Shown in pieces: positions 13,537 through 26,375 of a DNA stretch of 64,000 nucleotides. The position numbers were made by a program, and so were the translations under genes. Source of the DNA: Chelydra serpentina (taxonomy: Eukaryota > Chordata > Testudines > Chelydridae); the NCBI GenBank assembly GCA_037349315.1, contig JBAIAC010000006.1, forward strand, positions 58,214,501 through 58,278,500, given 5' to 3'. Within the stretch, counting starts at the first letter, position 1. The number at the start of each line of letters is the position of its first letter. The notes beneath the pieces were generated by a model. It did not search any database and had not been told where the DNA came from. It saw nothing but the letters and a program-made list of their open reading frames with translations.

Positions 13537-14507
13537 TATGAAGATAAGCCTAATACATGGCTGCAGCTGCTGACATAATTAAGAGCTGCTACTGAAAACT
13601 CTTGCTACTGAAAACTGCTACAGAAAACTTTGATGTCACAGGCAGAAAAATATTACTTTAAATGGGAAATAAGCAGAAGAAAAAGATGAACACCCAAGCA
13701 GTAATGATCATGTTCTCATGGAAACATCTCTTGTAAATAAAGAAAATCGAAAAGGGCGGGGGGTAGGGGATGGTAGAGGGAGGAGACCGAAATTGTGTAA
13801 TACCATATCTGCAAAATTGTCCTAAATAGAATGCTTTCCAGAGTTCTCCCTGTTGTGTCAACAGCTCTTTAAAGTGTTCTTAGCAAGTTGTTATAGCTGG
13901 AGAGAAGCGTAACCTGCCTTATAAAGAGAGTAATTACTGGGGCAAGGGAAGAGAAACTCATCTGGAGCCAGTTCGGAAGGGTAACCTTATCCACTTAATG
14001 TTAGGATGACCAGCACAAGCCATTACAATGTCTCCCAAGCAATATCTTATGCTAGTAATTTTTTTCCTCCATCAAAGTTTCAAGCTATTCAAACTTTTCC
14101 AAACCCATTTGGATCATCTCTAATTTTAATCTTGGGGTGCTGACAATGCTGCAATCTGTTAATGTTTACCAGATTATTCATCACTGGACCAAATTCTGCT
14201 CCCACTGAAGCCAATAGAAGACTCCCATCACCTATAGTGGGAGAAATGTGCTGGGTTGTTTTTTTTTTCATACTTTGTTAAAAAAGTAAGTTTTTAACCT
14301 GGTAACTATTCTTGCAGTGCGTGTGCTCTTAAGCATTTTTTTTTTTTGAGAAAAGTAGTTATATTTGTCCTTAAATTTCCCATTTTAGCAACTTAAAATG
14401 TTATTTAACATTTATAGTACAGCAGTACCTGGAGGTTGTAACCAGGCTAGGACTCCACTGGGCTAGGTACAAATATATAGCAAATGAGAGTCTCTGCCCC
14501 CAAGCAC

Positions 14508-14830
14508 CGGCGCGGACTTCCGGTGGCGCCGGTGGGGGCTGACGCCCGACGCCGGACCCCGGCGCCGGGTGACGCTGCGGGGCCCCGCCCCCGACGCTGG
14601 GTGACGTTGCGGGGCCCCACCCCTGACGCCGACGCAACGTCGCCCAGCGTCGGGGCGGGGCCCCGCAACGTCTCCCGGTGCTGAGGTGAGTTTGTGGTGG
14701 GTCCCGGGGCTGGCGGGGATCTAGGCGCGGGCACAGGGTTGGCGGGGAGCTGCCAGTGGGTGCTCTGCACCCACCAATTTTTCCCCGTGGGTGCTCCAGC
14801 CCCGGAGCACCCACGGAGTCGGCACCTATG
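14508..14830. mobile_element. Non-autonomous hAT element, second copy of the 2622 family
   Basis: It has the same architecture as 2622-2947: GC-rich tandem units with GACGTTGCGGGGCCCC, then palindromic GTGGGTGC/GCACCCAC and a right end GTCGGCACCTATG. It is 323 bp long, flanked by CCAAGCAC (14500-14507) and CCAAGTGC (14831-14838), a TSD with two mismatches. Orientation is the same as the first copy. Confidence 0.75.
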
Positions 14831-14849
14831 CCAAGTGCTTTCAGTCTAA

Positions 14850-15044
14850 GAGCATGTCTACAGTAGAAAGTTTTGCTGCTTTCACCATACTGGTATAGCT
14901 TAAGTGGCAAAAAAATAACAACCCTCTAGCATGGAAACAGTTGTACCAGTATAAAATTGGTTACATCGGTATAGCTTATTTTGGTTCAGAATATCCTAAC
15001 TGACATAGCTGGACTGATAAAACTTTTCCAGTGCAGACTAGCCC
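14850..15044. mobile_element. PIF/Harbinger-like MITE
   Basis: The 195-bp element has ends GAGCATGTCTACAGTAG and CCAGTGCAGACTAGCCC and a TAA duplication (14847-14849 and 15045-15047). It contains AAAGTTTT near the left end and an inverted AAAACTTTT near the right, and several TATAGCT motifs. A 3-bp TWA target fits PIF/Harbinger. Confidence 0.65.
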
Positions 15045-18000
15045 TAATGTCCCAATCCTGCAAAGACTTACACAAGTGCTTAACTTTACGTACTGTCAGG
15101 CCAGAGGCACCATATTGAAGGATGAAACTTTTTAATCTTCTTGGCAAAGGCCCACCAATCTGCTTTAACCAAGCAACTACCAGATTTGGGCATGACATTT
15201 TTTCTGGTATGTCACAGAGAAGATCCACAAAGGTCCCTGTAAAACATTCTATTCATGCAAACTGAAGTTTCAACTTCCAGGATATTTTTAACATTGTTTA
15301 AATGATTTGTTCTTAACCACAGCTCAAGAGAGTTCAATACCAACTGAATCCTTGTGCAGAACAGATTCTTTGGTTTTATTTCTCTTCCTTGAGCAAAGTT
15401 CTCAGTTAGCTGCCCAAGCAGACATGTAATAAAACAAACCAACCTAGTGCAAAAGATTTAGTGCAGTGATAGCTATGAGAGAAATAAACCATAAGAAATG
15501 ATGGAGGGCATAGTCTGACACTGAGAAAGACCCACGTGTATTGATCTTTTACCACCTCAGAGTCCAATCAACATTGAGTCATCAATTTAAGACCACTAAA
15601 GCCAATCATATTAAAGGATGACAGACTAGAGTAATAGATTTCCACAAATCCTAAAATGAAAGCAAATAAACTCTCGAGAAACCTTCCAATCCACATTTGA
15701 TTCTATTTCTGCTCATCTGCAGCCTTCATAAGCCCTGTAGGAGGAGAAAAGTCAAGACTGAAAAAAAGACATTGTAGATAATTTCCCTTTTGGACTGATT
15801 TAAAAGACCAAATTCAATGCTATTACCCTGGTGTAAATTTGCAAGTTACTGTGGATTTATAGGCTAAAACCAAGAACATAATTTGGCCCTGAGTATACCT
15901 CTTTTGTACAGAAGAGCATAAATTTTTTTTTAAAGCCAGATGATGTCTCCCCTCCATGGTTCTATAAACTGTGTGAGGGGGCATTTGCATGCACATTTCC
16001 TCAAGGATTCTCCAGAGATGGGGCTTGCCTTCCTTCAGAAAAGGCCTAGGGCCTACCCCCAAACTTAATGGTTCCCCCAGAATCTGCAGGAGGTCAGGGT
16101 TATCTGAGTGGAAAACCTGTAAATGCTGTGAGGATAGGCTGGTGAAGATAAGTATGACCCCTACCCATCTACTCCTTCTTTTCTCCTGCTTCCCATGTGG
16201 AAGCCAAACCTCATGGAGAAGCCTCCTCAGAGGCTTGGGGGAATGGTGGTACACTGTATGGAGGAGCTAAGGGGTGCCCTTCCAAGCTGTGTCCGGAGGA
16301 CACAATCTGCTCCTCAAAAAACTTTGAACTGCATCTGCAACTGTGGCCTAAAGGTTCACTGACTTGAGAGTTCTTTCCACCAGCGACAGAGAGATTATTA
16401 TGTGTTAAGGATTGACAGTGACTTGGGCAATGTAAAAGTTTGTTGTTGCTCATGGTACACTGCAAAGCCTCTCTTTTCATGGGACCACTGGGGAGAGACT
16501 GATGCTTGAAAGACAATATTTGGGCAAGGCAGGGGCTTTTTTTTTTCCTGGGCTAACAAAAATTGCTGTAAATGAGGGAAGTTGCTGGTCAATTTTTGCT
16601 TATATTTTGATCCGTGCTATTAAATAATTGGCAATGGTGCCTACAGCTTGGGATTTGATGCTCTTGCAAATCTATATATATATAGATTTTATTATATATA
16701 TATATATATATAAATATATAAAAATAAAAACAAAAACATGTCCTGTATCTTCACGTCAGGCAATATAACTCAATGAAACTGGCCTGGGGGATGTCCCAAA
16801 ATATCTGAGGCTCATTGTGCCTACAGATTAAATACTTTCTGCAGCTGTTCTCTGACAAAAATCAGTGGTGCTATCCGATAAAACCAAAAATGAAGTCGCA
16901 GTGTATTAAAATAAATGACTCAGTGTCACAGCTCAGTCATGTATGAATGATATGTTGGAGATGTGAACAGGCACTTACAAATTGTAATTACATTATCATT
17001 TTGCTTCTGACTGTACATCTAGATAGCAGATTCTCTACCAGAATTGTGTATGTGCAGAAAAAGATAAAACTTGCATTTCTAACTTTAAATGGACACTGTT
17101 AACTTGAAATCTAGTCAATTAAAATGTAAGATTAATGTATTTTCAGGTTTTACAGCTATGCCATAACCCCATCAATCTAACACTGGTAATATTACCATTT
17201 CTTTACTTTTTAAAAAAATCTCTCCCTTATTTCTGTGTAAGAGACTTCCAACTGGCAACAGGAAGAGTGAAAATGACCGTTGTCACAAATGCTGTAAAAT
17301 GCACAAAGTAAGCAAGCAAAAAAGTCAGATTCAGTTAAAATTACACTTCTAATGTTAGTATAAATTCACACTTTTTGTTCAAATTATTTTGAAAATTGGG
17401 AGTGAGGCTGGATTCTACCATTGCGAAGGAGAAGACAGCAGCCAGCCAGTGTGATTTAGGTATGTTGCCTTAGAATATGCCTAATTATTCTCTCTGGATG
17501 AAAATATTTCACCTCCCTCCCTTTGCACGATCTCCTAACTTGGTTAATTGTGGGGACCTCCACAGGGGCTGTGGGTGGAACAAACTCCTCAACCAACCCA
17601 GAGGTGGACAAAAATCATGGACCTCTCTCATCTCTATGCCAGGGTTTCGAGTTATTGGATTCAGGTAAACATGGCTTATGTGGGCCATCCACCAGACTCC
17701 CTCCAATTGCATCTTCCAGACCAGCTTACCTGTGTCCAGTAAACCTCATTTCTCCTTTTTGAAGAGGAGGTGCACAGCAACTTCATCTCCACACCATCTC
17801 TCCCGGTGCTGCTGCTCTGCCTACACTCTCCACTTCATCTATTGCACAGATCAATCAAAGGACTTAAGTGGCTTTGCACTGGCCCCCTGCACTTAGTGGA
17901 ACATCAGCCTTTATACTTATACACTTTCCCAATAGCTTTAAACCAGAGCAGATTAAAGTTGGGGGGAAAGAGCGAACTCTCACCAGGCTCCAGTCATAAA

Positions 18001-21000
18001 TACAGAAATAAAAATTGATACTATGTTTTGATACCAGTCTGGAAGAACAGCCAGAAGTACTGGATATATTTACCTTCAGCTTCCTCACCCAAATGCAAAC
18101 ATCTGAATGCTTTTGTGTTTTAAAGACCCCAATGTTTTCACTCTGTGTATTGTATCTTGATATTTTATAGCCTAAACTACAATGTTATACATTAGTAACC
18201 TCTTTTATTCATATCTAACTTACATGCACCAAATCCTGTCCTGGCCCATGCCAAGATGGGAAGCAGAAACACTGGCAAGTGTATTTTCTACTCCACAAAT
18301 CCTGCCCAGGGCCAAATTCCATGGGGAGGAAGGCAAGGCATGGCCAACCTCACACTGTTGCTCTTTTGAGAAGGAGCAGCATGCACTGTTAGATAGCACA
18401 TGCTATTAGCTGGCAACAATAGGGCTGACCATGCTTAGTAGCCCATAGATGATGCTCTCTTGAGACTGCATGTGCTAGCTAGCATGAGTTTGTCTGCCTT
18501 CCTTGTACCTCAAACCAAAGAAATGCTATCTTGAAATCATGGTGTGCTGCTGAACTATGGGGTGAGGAGGAGGAGGGAATTACCTGGGCCCTTTTTCCTT
18601 TCACTAGCGCACCTGCATAGCATCTGTCAGGCTCTGACTGAACTAGGACTGAGCTAAGAACAGTCACGTTATAACATTTTAACAAATAGAAAAATTACAG
18701 AGCTAAATAAGGTTGGCTTTCAAGTAAGGAGACAATGAACACTGGAGACACAGTTGATGAGAAAGTAGCTAATGATAATAGATCTTATAGGAATCTCAAG
18801 AGCTTGAAATTACCTTCCTTGTGCCAGTGCTGTGTGAGCAGCAAGAGCTTTTAATCATCATTTTAAGAAAAGCCGGTCTCTGGGTTTATGAGTCATGGGG
18901 GACCTTATTCAAAGGAGAAAATCTTCAATCAGGAAAAAAAATGAATGGCTTGATGTCATCAAATAGCGAATGGCTGACTTGGTAAATGAAGAAAGAAGTA
19001 ACTAGCGTAATAATGGTTTTGAAAATGTTTTATAGGGCCTAATACAAACCCCAGATTCAGAACCACCCTTACGGTTAGCATAATCTCCAGATAACAGAAG
19101 GAAGTGTGTATATTATAGAAACAATCAAATAAAACATTTTAAAAAGTGTCAAACTGGATCCCACGAGAGAGAAAGCAATGAAACCATGTCAAAAAGGGTA
19201 TGAAAGATTTAGTACACGTTACAGGTATTTCAAGGGAGGCCCCATGAGATCTGCAGAAAACTCAAGAAGAATTATCTTGCAGTGAGACATACTACCTATG
19301 ACAAATGGTCACTACAAACTGCAATCTTCCTTGGGCCCGACATTACAGAGGATTTATGTAACCAGACAGTCTCCTCCCGCTGCACTCACACACCGGAGCT
19401 GCATATCCAGTGTGTGCATTTAAATGTGGATGAAAATACTGCAGAGACTCAGCCTGGGATTCTTACAGTGCATAGGCAGCAGCTAGGCATGAGGTCAGGT
19501 AAAATGAGAAATATCTGTACCATATGCAAATTTTTGACCCAGACTCAAACCAAACCCTCTCTATAGAGTTTAGATAAGAAATTCCTCTTCGTTGGATGCG
19601 CCAGGAGCCTCATGAGGACGTTAGCTCTTATGAGATTTCCTGCTTAAAATGCAAACTCATGCAGATTGCAAAGGGTAGATAACCATCTGACTTCTGCAAG
19701 CATTTTATCCTCACGGTTATCTTCACACCTTCCGGGCTGCTACTTATACTGAGTCCCATGAGCCAAAACAAGATCCTTTCCTCTTGCCCTATATCCCTTC
19801 TTGCATCACAAAAGCTCATCAGTGCTAATTCCCCACTGAAAGATCATTCATTTTTACTAAATATACAGATAAAAAAAAACCCACAATGTTTCCATAGTTC
19901 TAAAAGTGAAAACTCTCTCTCTCTCTTTCCCCCCGCAAGTCACTTACATTCACGGTTGTGTTTGGATCTCTTTCAAGATGAGGGCACACTATGGAATGTG
20001 ACTCTTCTAGAGCCTGGCTCCTACAATTGGATCCACACAAGCCCCAGGTCCATATTAACAGAGGCAGAGGTGCAGCATTACAACAGAATAGTTTGTTTGG
20101 GGTCCTTTTTTTTTTTTTTTAAAAAAAAGAACGCTTATTTCCATCTTCTAATGCACACTCCATTTAGGCTGCTAAATTCTCAGCATATGCCTGCTGAGCT
20201 TGCCGAGAACTGGCTTTTCGGAGGCGTATAACATTTTAAATCTCCCCATCTATCAAAGGCACTTCCCCTCATTAAGGCTGTTTAGATGCAAAGTTTTAAG
20301 CTGCAGATGCTTTTGTCACAACACCATCAAAAATGTGCGGAGAGAATTTTCAGAAAGGGGGAAAATGTATTTCTCATTTGTACTTGGCACTACATTACTG
20401 AAAATCTCTTCTGGTAAAAATCAAATTGAAGTTAATGGAGTGGCACTGTTATAACTGACAACAGAATTTGGCCCAGTACTGTATCTTTAATTATATTAGT
20501 ATGTTTCAGAATTCTTTTATGAACTAAAGAATGGCCACCCTCTTTTGTTTAATCCTAACTAAAGAAAAAAGGACCTCGCCTATGTCATCTGTCTTCCAAC
20601 TCTTTGTGCTTCTTACTAAGTAAATATGTTTCTGTAACACTGCAAAGTTGAGGTTGATTTTTAAGATCCAAGACTTTTTTTTTCATTGAGAGAACAGTTC
20701 ATACTCTTTATATGAAGGGCAACTATATTTTCCTATAGTTATAATTGATAACATGAGGAAAAATCACTTAACCTAATGTCACACTTTCTAAAAGATGGAG
20801 TCCAAACCAATAAGAACATATAGAGGCTGAAGGCAGACAGAAACTATTTGTTTTGTTGACAAGCATTAAACATTCTTGTTGTAAAATAGGCATTTGCTAT
20901 CAACCAGAAAGATAACACCATCTGAAAAAGAGAGGAACTTGGCACATCACTGGACACAGTACACGGAAAGAAGAATCAAATTTAAAAAAAACAACAACGA

Positions 21001-21029
21001 ACTTTTTTACCCAGCATTTGAAACAGCAT
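15045..21029. other. Long stretch without identifiable genes
   Basis: Apart from the AT microsatellite, short CT and T/A runs (20106-20128) and pieces of the palindromic family, this is unique-looking AT-rich DNA. Open frames up to about 157 codons (19758-20231) lack any protein motif and include homopolymer-coded runs. Confidence 0.5.
16672..16721. repeat. AT microsatellite
   Basis: Runs of TATATA broken by AGATTTTAT form an AT dinucleotide repeat of about 50 bp. Other short simple repeats include CT at 19914-19926, CA at 27293-27313 and GA at 53164-53184. Confidence 0.9.
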
Positions 21030-21215
21030 TAAACTGCTGAAGGAGAAGCTCTGTGGTCTAGTAGACACAGCACTAGATTTGGACTAAGGTGAACTGAGTT
21101 CTAATCTCCATCTGTAAAATGCGTAGAATGATACTGAACTCCTTTGTAGAGCAATTTGAGATCTACAGATGAAAAATGCTGTAAGAGCTAGGTATTATTA
21201 TTAAATTAATGTGAG
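21030..21215 (+). repeat. MIR-like SINE
   Basis: The segment reads GCTCTGTGGTCTAGTAGACACAG, then ATCTGTAAAATGCG and an A/T-rich end with TATTATTATTAAA. That order resembles the tRNA-derived head and core of MIR-type SINEs. It lacks clear TSDs. Confidence 0.55.
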
Positions 21216-21515
21216 TATACTAATCCAAATACAGGGACAGATTCTCTGGTCTGGCCAAAAGTGTCAATGGAAAAGGACTGGGGAGGGGAGGGATTAATAG
21301 ATTCACAGTGTCCAAGGCTAGAAGGGACCGTAACAATCAGTTAATCTGACCTCGAGTATAACACAGGCCATAGAACTTCCCCCACAAAATTCCACTAGCA
21401 TATATTTTAGAAAACATCCAGTCTGGATTTAAAAATTGTCAGTGATGGAGACTCTACCATGATAAATTGTAAATTGTTCCAATGGTTAATAACTCTCACT
21501 ATTAAATGTCTATGC

Positions 21516-22362
21516 CAGGCCTGCACAACTCGTAAAGCTACAAGGGTCATATTACTCCAAAGAAAACAGCTGAGGGCTGAAACCCCCTGGCCCCACGGAA
21601 ACACCCCCCCCACCGCGCTGCCCGCCCCACGGAAACAACCTCTCCTTCCCCAGCACTGGGGTGTGGAAGCCTGTAGAGGGGGAAAGAAACAGCGCGCATA
21701 GGGTGACCAGATCATAGTAGTAAAATAGGACCCACCCCCTCCCCGCTCGGCCCACACCCTTCTTCACCCCCCCCCCAGTTGTCATTATATTACTGCACAC
21801 AACAGTCAATCAACGCAGTTGTAGATAAATCTCTGCATTATGCATTTTTGTATAACTTTTATATGACTTTGTATTGAACCTTGGTAATATGTTATAGCGG
21901 GCCCCTAAGGTAGTATAATTAAGGTAAAAGAAAAATGTCTTTTTGCTAGAAGTAGAATAAGATCTTTCCCACACTTTGTATTCAATTGCCCTGTTGAATG
22001 AATGAGGTGTGACTGAGGAAGGCGTGGAAGGCAGCACCTCCAGACAGCTGCAACCCTTGGAGAGGGGATGGGAACCAGACCAAGGATAATCAAACTTGTC
22101 AAGTGGGCTGACTAGAGAAGAGCAGACATACTGACGGCCTCGGGGGTTAGAAGCAAGCACCTTCCTTTGGGAACACCCTCTTTGCAGCATTGGGACAACC
22201 CCCAGCCCAGAGACAAGCAGCAAAAAGGACCAACGGACACAGTACCAGATTTTGGGCCGCACAGTGAGCCCACCTACTCACCCCTCCACCACCCCCCCCG
22301 GGCCACACAGTGAGCCCACGCGGGCCGCATGCGGCCCCCGGGCCGCATGCTGTGCAGGCCTG
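21516..22362. mobile_element. Non-autonomous hAT element, CAGGCCTGCACA ends
   Basis: The 847-bp element has perfect 12-bp ends (CAGGCCTGCACA / TGTGCAGGCCTG) and a perfect 8-bp TSD GTCTATGC (21508-21515 and 22363-22370). It carries GCGGCCC runs near the right end and, from 21694, the left end of a different hAT family (TAGGGTGACCAGAT), so it is itself a composite. No transposase frame is present. Confidence 0.92.
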
Positions 22363-22482
22363 GTCTATGCCTTATTTCCAGTGTGAATATGTCTAGCTTC
22401 AGTTTCCAGCCAGTGGATTGTGTTATACCTTTGTCTGCCCAATTGAAGAGCCCATTATTAAATATTTTCCCCACATAGGTAC

Positions 22483-22908
22483 TTACAGACTAATCAAATC
22501 ACCCCCTAATCTTTGCTTTGTTAAATTAAATAGATTGAGCTCCTTAAGTCTATCATTATAATGCATGTTTTCTAGTCCTTTAATCATTCTCATGGCTCTT
22601 CTCTGATCCCTCTCCAATTTATCAACATCCTTCTTGAATTGTGGACCCCAGAACTGGACACAATAGTCCAGCAGTGGTTGCAGCAGCACCAAATACAGAG
22701 CTAAAATAACGTCTCTACTCCCTCTTAGGATTCCCTTGTTTATGCTTTCAAGGACTGCATTGGTCCTTTTGTCCACGGCTTTGTACTGGGAATGCACTTT
22801 CAGCGGATTATCTACCATGACTCCAAAATCTTTTTCAGAATCACTGCTTCCCAGGAGAGAGTCCCCCATCCTGTAAGTATGGCCTATGTTCTTTGTTCCT
22901 AGAAGCAT
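22483..22908 (-). pseudogene. CR1 ORF2 fragment (region after the RT active site)
   Basis: A 141-residue open stretch carries the CR1 features downstream of the FADD box: SEKDFGVMVD, YCVQFWGPQFKKDVDKLER, RMIKGLENM and RLKELNLFNL. It lacks the endonuclease and the catalytic domain, so it is non-functional and part of the degraded CR1 at 21297-23320. Confidence 0.8.
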
Positions 22909-23334
22909 ACATTTACATTAAGCTATATTAAAACACATCTTGTTTGCTTGCTCCCAGTTTACCAGCTGACCCAGATTGCTCTGTATCAGATCGCTGTTCA
23001 TTAGTTACCACTGCCCCAACTTGTGCTATCTGCAAACTATATCACTGATGATATAGTATAGTTGCATTTTCTTCCAATAACTGATTCCTGCAGGACCCCA
23101 CTAAAAACGCACCCAATTGATGATGATTCACTATTTACAATTACTTTGAGAGCTATCAGGCAGGCAGCTTTTATTCCATCTAATGCGTGCCATGTTAATT
23201 TTATATCATTGTAGTTTTTAATCAAAATGCCATGCCTTACAGAAGTCTGTATTATATCAACACTATTACCTTTACCAACCAAACATGTAAGCTCATCAAA
23301 AGAAAATATCAAGTTAGTTTGCTTTTATTATGAA

Positions 23335-23465
23335 ATTACAAGTTTTGGATGATAAAAATAACAGTGTTGATGTAATATTCTTAGACTTCTGTAAGGCGTT
23401 TGACCCAGTACCACATGAGATTTTGGTTAAAAACTACAATTATATCAAATTAACATGGCCTGAGG
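23335..23465 (+). mobile_element. Inverted CR1 piece next to the minus-strand CR1
   Basis: The plus strand encodes VIFLDFCKAFDPVPHEILVKN, a CR1 reverse transcriptase motif. The minus strand at about 23165-23310 encodes a related, more decayed version (VDIIQTSVRHGILIKNYNDIKLTW). The two lie back to back within 180 bp. Confidence 0.7.
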
Positions 23466-23479
23466 GTTGTGTGGAAGAT

Positions 23480-23700
23480 GGCTTTAAGCTTCATCAGAGG
23501 AAGGATATTCCAGTGATGAGGACACTCGCCTTGAATTTGGGAGGCTGGTGTTGAATTCCCTTTTTTTGCCACAGACTTCTTGTGGGACTTTGGGCATGTC
23601 ATTTAGATTCTCTGTGGCTACTTCTTCCCTACTACACAGTGAGGATGAAAGTATTAAGGATTGTGAGGTGCTTAGCTATTACAACAAAATGTTGGGCCAT
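23480..23700 (+). repeat. MIR-like SINE
   Basis: The sequence contains AGTGATGAGGACACTCGCC, TGGGACTTTGGGCATGTCATTTAGATTCTCTG and a GAGGTGCTTAG motif, in the order expected of a MIR-type core-SINE. It is old and without visible TSDs. Confidence 0.6.
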
Positions 23701-24568
23701 GTAAGTCTCAAAGATAGGAAGTATACAGAGCATAATTCTGATGTTACACCAGTGTTACTAACCCGACTTTAGAAGAGTTGTTCCTTATTAAAACTGATGT
23801 TAGAGAAGGATGAAGCCAAGAGTTTATTCTACGGTAAAGCAATCAAGTGCATGTTATTTTTCATGGCTTTCTGCAGCTTTTCATTTTCCCTGTTTCTGTT
23901 TAATTCCCCAGTATCTACAATTGAAGAATGCCTGAAAGTTTATCTTGTTCTCATGGTGTAACATTCAGCATATTACACCAGATGTCCAAAAACGTGTATC
24001 ACTCCAATACTGCAACTTCACACAAGTGCAGAGATAACATAGAAGTGCACCTAAAAACACAAAGAGATGGTGTTTCCTTTCAGTGTTAATGTCAAGTAAA
24101 TGGCAATGCCAGCTGGAGAGTTTTGCCACAAGCTACAACTTAATTGCAAAAATGCTTTCAGAGTGCACTATTGGTACAGTGCCTGTACTTCACATTTTTC
24201 CTTTTTTAGGAAATTTGCCTTGTCAAAAATAAAGGGGGTAAGTTAATGCCAATTTTATTTTATTTTTAAAAGAAGTTTTGGCACCAATCTTGACAAGACG
24301 AGTTCTCATGGAAAGTGTAATTTAAAATGCAGGCAGTGTACCAAGAATGGACTCTAAAACATGGTTGTTTATGACATTGGACACAAACAGATATATAGTA
24401 CTTTGTTATTTAAAATATATATTTTCCACATATGGTAGGGAGGTATAAATACATAGCATATGAAAAGATGGGAGTTGCCTTACCACATGGGGGGTCAATG
24501 CTAAGGAGACAATTTAATTTAAGTTGGAAGTAGGCAATTCTCAACAGTTGACAAGAAGGGGTCAAAAT

Positions 24569-24648
24569 CACTTTTGTAGTGTTAATGAGCCAATGTAAAT
24601 GTAATGAGTCGATTACATTTACATTGGCTCATTAACACTACAAAAGTG
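24569..24648. repeat. Perfect 37-bp inverted repeat with 6-nt loop
   Basis: Arms 24569-24605 and 24612-24648 are exact reverse complements around a GAGTCG loop. The arms begin CACTTTTGTAGTG and the sequence is AT-rich. I see no TSD and no other copy in the window. Confidence 0.9.
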
Positions 24649-25003
24649 GCCTAGTGAACACTTAATTATTTATACAAAGTGGAATAGCTTCAACAGGCAA
24701 GATCGAGAGACCCCCATCCCAGAATAGCCAATAGCCTGGCAGCTAGTGTATAATATATAAAGTATTAAACTTTATATATTTTAGCACCCTGTGCCTGGGA
24801 GATTCTGGGTGAAATCCTGGCCATTGACTTAAATGAGGCCAGAATTTCATCTAATTTCTCTCACTGTGATGCACACAGCTAGGAATCTGCAGTAGCCACA
24901 GGGTCATCTCAGGCACTAGAGGCTGGGCAACAAAGAACAATATTACAGCCCCCGAGAGAGCACAATGTGTGCCTCCTCCACAACAGGCTGCATCTCAGCT
25001 AAC

Positions 25004-25126
25004 TAGGGTGACCAGATAACAAGTGTGAAAAAATCAGTATGGGGTGGAAGGTAATAGGCATCTACATAAGACAAAGTCCCAAATATTGGGACAGTCCCTA
25101 TAAAACCAGAACATCTGGTCACCCTA
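25004..25126. mobile_element. Short hAT MITE, TAGGGTGACCAGAT ends
   Basis: The 123-bp element has ends TAGGGTGACCAGAT and ATCTGGTCACCCTA. Flanks CAGCTAAC (24996-25003) and CAACTAAC (25127-25134) match at 7 of 8 bases. The same ends occur at 27754-28083. Confidence 0.8.
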
Positions 25127-25329
25127 CAACTAACCCCCCAAACTGCATCTTCCTCCTGCAGACTTATCAAAATGTAAAGGTGCAGTCCACAAGAAGACAA
25201 ACCATGACATATATTCTAACTTGGATCTTTACACAGCCTCTCTCTCTCGGTTGTATCTGAATGCTGCATGCAATATGTACTGTAGTCTGCATACCATATA
25301 TGGCAGGAAAGAAGAGAGCTCAGTCCAGT

Positions 25330-25490
25330 GTTAAAACTGGAAGTCAGGAGATCGTGACTTTTTTCCAATCTTAAACACACACTTATTGATGACCAAATTA
25401 AAATTCATCATATCATTCCATCGTATGGCTCAGTTTTCCCATCTGATAAAATGGGATAAAAGTAGCTACTTGTCCCAAAGGGACATAGTC
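25330..25490 (+). repeat. MIR/L2-like SINE remnant
   Basis: GAAGTCAGGAGATCGTGAC and later CTCAGTTTTCCCATCTGATAAAATGGG are typical of the MIR core and its 3' part. The copy is diverged and without clear boundaries. Confidence 0.5.
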
Positions 25491-26375
25491 GATAATTTAG
25501 TTGATAATGGCTGATATTACATAGGTTCTGATTTTGAAACACATGTGCCACAGATATGCACATAAAAATCTGTGATTATTTGCTCAGATGGGCATTTATA
25601 CATGACAATCAGATATTATGGGGTGTCACTGCCAGATTCATATGTGAATATGGCTGTTTGCATCACAAAAATAAATATGTTTGCACCTCCATGAATACAA
25701 ATACCTTTTGAGCCCATGTCCGTTGCATCCATGTGAAAGTTTTGCCTATAAAATGAAACTAATGAACAAAGACTTTCCCTCTAGTTTTATGAGCATATTT
25801 TTTGTTGTCTCAGACCTCTTCACAAACTCCAAATGTCACTAAAGGAGCAACTAAAAACAACAACAATGAAAAACCTAACACAATAGCACTCCAGAGGGAA
25901 ACGGCAAACTTTGCTTCACAAATATTTTATGCAATTCAACTAAGTTTGCATTGTAATTTCTTTGGGAATTGTATTACATCTATTGCAGTCAAAGGCAAAG
26001 CAGTGACAGTAGGATTGGGCTTTTAGGGCTTGATCCTATACTCATTGTAGTCAGCGGCAAAGTTCCCATTGACTTTCATGGTGCAGGATCTGGGCCTTCA
26101 ACTGTACTCTTTGTGGTAGCATGTGTCTTTATTTTTGTCTCTAGTACAACAGCACTAAACATATGGCACACACTTCAGAAATAATAATCATAACAATTAA
26201 AGTGATAATTTTGCAGGTTTTTCTAGTTGTGCAGTAAAAAGTTTGTAAAATGAAACACAAATTTTCTATTTCTCTAACAAGGCCGAATTCTTAGATATGC
26301 CGATCATCCACAATTCCCATCAAAATCATTAAGTCAGTGTGCCTAGCATCTCTCAGGATCAGGTTGTGAATCTCT

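Larger units (their letters stand above)
21297..23320 (-). mobile_element. CR1 LINE fragment, interrupted by a hAT element
   Basis: A degraded CR1 runs from the reverse transcriptase region (near 23320) to a 3' part at about 21297. Translated remnants include VDKLERDQRRAMRMIKGLE and, near the 3' side, NHWNNLQFIMVESPSL. It is split by the element at 21516-22362, whose TSD sits cleanly inside CR1 sequence. Confidence 0.8.

Noticed and set aside
19758..20231. 157-codon plus-strand frame
   Set aside because: It includes a poly-Phe/Lys stretch from a T/A run and has no recognisable domain or exon context.
25004..25126. Mariner-type MITE with TA target duplication
   Set aside because: The TA belongs to the terminus. 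The longer copy at 27754-28083 has a perfect 8-bp TSD outside the TA, which fits hAT.
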